Assembly: GCA_038527215.1 (NCBI GenBank)
Contig: JBCBGC010000008.1
Span: 41,434-105,433 of the forward strand
DNA length: 64,000 nt
Reading direction: 5' to 3'
Source of the DNA: JAWPMV01 sp038527215
GTDB taxonomy: Bacteria > Bacteroidota > Bacteroidia > J057
The notes under the pieces are model-generated. The model did not search any database, had not been told where the DNA came from, and saw only the letters and a list, made by a program, of their open reading frames with translations. This document shows, in pieces, positions 62,773-64,000 of this stretch. The position numbers and the translations under genes were made by a program. Numbering within the stretch: the first letter of the stretch is position 1; every line of letters begins with the position of its first letter.

Positions 62773-63900
62773 ATGGCCTGGATCGCCTGGATTACCGGAG
62801 CTTGCCTGCTGTTTTATGTGCTCTTTACCCTGAGAGCGGCCTGGTATTTTTCTCGGGAAAAAAAACCTATTCCCCCTCCTTCTCCAACTTGGCCTTCCGT
62901 CTCCGTGATCATTCCTGCCCGCAATGAGGCCCATCAATTAGCTACTTGCCTGGCCACGGTGCTAAAACAAAGCTATCCGGGAACCTGGGAGGTCTGGTTG
63001 GTCAATGATCATTCCACGGACGACACCTTGGCCCGGGCTCAGGAAATGGCCCGACAATCTCCACAGCTTCATGTCTGGGACCTACAAGTGACCGGACAAA
63101 CGCAGGCCTTTAAAAAAGCAGCCTTAAAGGCAGGTATTGAGCAAGCCAAGGGAGAGATCATTGTGCAGACGGATGCAGATTGCGAAGTAGGAGAAGCGTG
63201 GCTGAAGACCCTGGTTTCGCCCTTTCTCCAGGGGGTGGATTTTGTGTCTGGCCCGGTGGCCCTAACCTATGCGCCCAAGCCTATCGAAGCCTTGCAAGCC
63301 TTAGAGGTGATGGGCCTGGGCATCCTGGGAGCGGGATCCTTGCTGGCCGGAACTCCGAATATGTGTAATGGGGCCAATATGGCCTACCGAAAAAACCTGT
63401 TTTTCGAACTGGGAGGTTTGCAGGATGCCCAACATGTGGCTTCCGGAGATGATGAGTTTTTATTGCAAAAATTCCATCGGGCCGGGAAAAAACTGGCTTT
63501 TGCCAAGGATGAACGAGCCATTGTCCATACTTCTGCTTTAACAGATTGGTCCAGTCTGAAAGCTCAGCGACTCCGCTGGGTCAGCAAAGCGCGAAACTAT
63601 CTGGATCGTAGGGTGAATATCGTACAACTCCTCTCATATATAGGCTTTTGGTTTTTTCCGGCTATGTTGGTATTGGGCTTTTGGGATTCGACCTATTGGG
63701 CGGTCCTGGGAGGGGGGCTGGGATTAAAAGTGCTGACCGATCTCTATCTCATGTATCAGGCAGGAAAATTTTTTCATAACTTGCCTTTGCTGCGATGGTT
63801 GGGCATACTTGAAGGAGTGTATATTCCCTATGTATTGTGGGTAGGGATCGCAGGAAATTTGATTTCTCAATATCGCTGGAAAGGACGGACGGTAAGATGA
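62773..63900 (+). CDS. Family 2 glycosyltransferase, membrane-bound
   Basis: A 375-aa GT2 enzyme. An N-terminal helix (about 3-25) precedes the catalytic domain: SVSVIIPARNEAHQLATCLA, VWLVNDHSTDDTLARAQEMA, EIIVQTDADCEVGEAWLKTL (DxD-type), then GDDEFLLQKFHRAGKKL and the QxxRW motif in AQRLRWVSKARNYLDRR; two or three helices at the C-terminus. The QxxRW motif suggests a processive or membrane-linked transferase. It begins directly at the stop of the flippase-like gene and its own stop overlaps the next gene as ATGA. Confidence 0.93.
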   Translation: MAWIAWITGACLLFYVLFTLRAAWYFSREKKPIPPPSPTWPSVSVIIPARNEAHQLATCLATVLKQSYPGTWEVWLVNDHSTDDTLARAQEMARQSPQLHVWDLQVTGQTQAFKKAALKAGIEQAKGEIIVQTDADCEVGEAWLKTLVSPFLQGVDFVSGPVALTYAPKPIEALQALEVMGLGILGAGSLLAGTPNMCNGANMAYRKNLFFELGGLQDAQHVASGDDEFLLQKFHRAGKKLAFAKDERAIVHTSALTDWSSLKAQRLRWVSKARNYLDRRVNIVQLLSYIGFWFFPAMLVLGFWDSTYWAVLGGGLGLKVLTDLYLMYQAGKFFHNLPLLRWLGILEGVYIPYVLWVGIAGNLISQYRWKGRTVR

Positions 63901-64000
63901 ACGAAGGCTTAACTGAATTACAATTTCAAATTTTAGATAGTGTCTACTTTGTGGAGTCATTTGAGCACATTGTAGAAGAGGCAGAAACACCGGTGCCCAT
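63897..64000 (+). CDS. Hypothetical protein (partial, 5' end only)
   Basis: The ATG at 63897 overlaps the glycosyltransferase stop as ATGA and the frame stays open to the window edge (34 residues visible, NEGLTELQFQILDSVYFVES...). I do not recognise a domain; the tight coupling makes it a real third member of this operon. The visible part is acidic and helical. Confidence 0.7.
   Translation, partial: MNEGLTELQFQILDSVYFVESFEHIVEEAETPVP

Overview
The window looks like a chromosomal contig from a free-living member of the phylum Bacteroidota, probably of the Saprospiria/Chitinophagia type (inference). Support: a PorP/SprF-like protein, a gliding-motility C-terminal domain protein with SprB-like repeats, a type A sorting-domain protein (all type IX secretion hallmarks), TonB-dependent receptor and DUF3078-like barrel proteins, promoters of the Bacteroidota form TTTG-N19..21-TAnnTTTG, and gene starts without Shine-Dalgarno sequences. 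Base composition is near 50% GC. No rRNA, tRNA, CRISPR array or insertion sequence was found. One scaffold gap of 10 N lies at 17413-17422.

Layout. 1-11.4 kb: complex I genes nuoD (cut by the edge), nuoC and nuoB on the minus strand; nuoA lies 8.7 kb away on the same strand. Between them sit a giant hybrid sensor kinase fused to a nucleotide cyclase, a SagB-type dehydrogenase, a monoheme cytochrome lipoprotein, and a tightly coupled trio: a 71-aa protein, YcaO and TfuA. The YcaO-TfuA pair plus SagB suggests peptide or protein backbone modification and is the best candidate here for an undescribed system. 11.5-16.6 kb: DUF3078-like protein, a 53-aa secreted peptide, an ECF sigma/membrane-regulator pair, and the dihydrolipoamide acyltransferase (E2). 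16.6-20.9 kb: a kinase-like gene broken by the gap, then an SGNH hydrolase with an internal LysM and an overlapping MBOAT acyltransferase, probably for cell-envelope O-acetylation. 21-33.5 kb: alpha-2-macroglobulin, TonB receptor, TPR lipoprotein, sigma/RskA pair, BNR propeller. 33.6-37.4 kb: XdhC, a third ECF operon, and sufS-sufU. 37.5-42.1 kb: type IX secretion-related genes. 42.2-49.6 kb: polA, a phosphatase, a repeat-rich intergenic region, a barrel protein, nitrilase, and a YfiT/DinB-like protein. 49.6-56.7 kb: a fourth ECF sigma factor, a PcfJ-like protein, dinB (Pol IV), membrane proteins, sucC. 56.7-64 kb: GT-C-like membrane protein, M48 protease, greA with a terminator-bearing leader, HIT protein, ruvC, a cluster of palindrome-bounded repeats, and a flippase-like protein/glycosyltransferase operon that runs off the edge.

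Themes. Four separate ECF sigma genes occur in 64 kb, each with a different partner layout. Intergenic regions are rich in inverted repeats: tandem arrays at 45.8-46.2 kb, boxed repeats at 61.1-61.7 kb, and a long palindrome family shared by 27.06-27.13 kb and 56.67-56.74 kb, one copy of which supplies the last codons and stop of a neighbouring gene. All function assignments come from reading motifs in the translated sequence; no database search was run.
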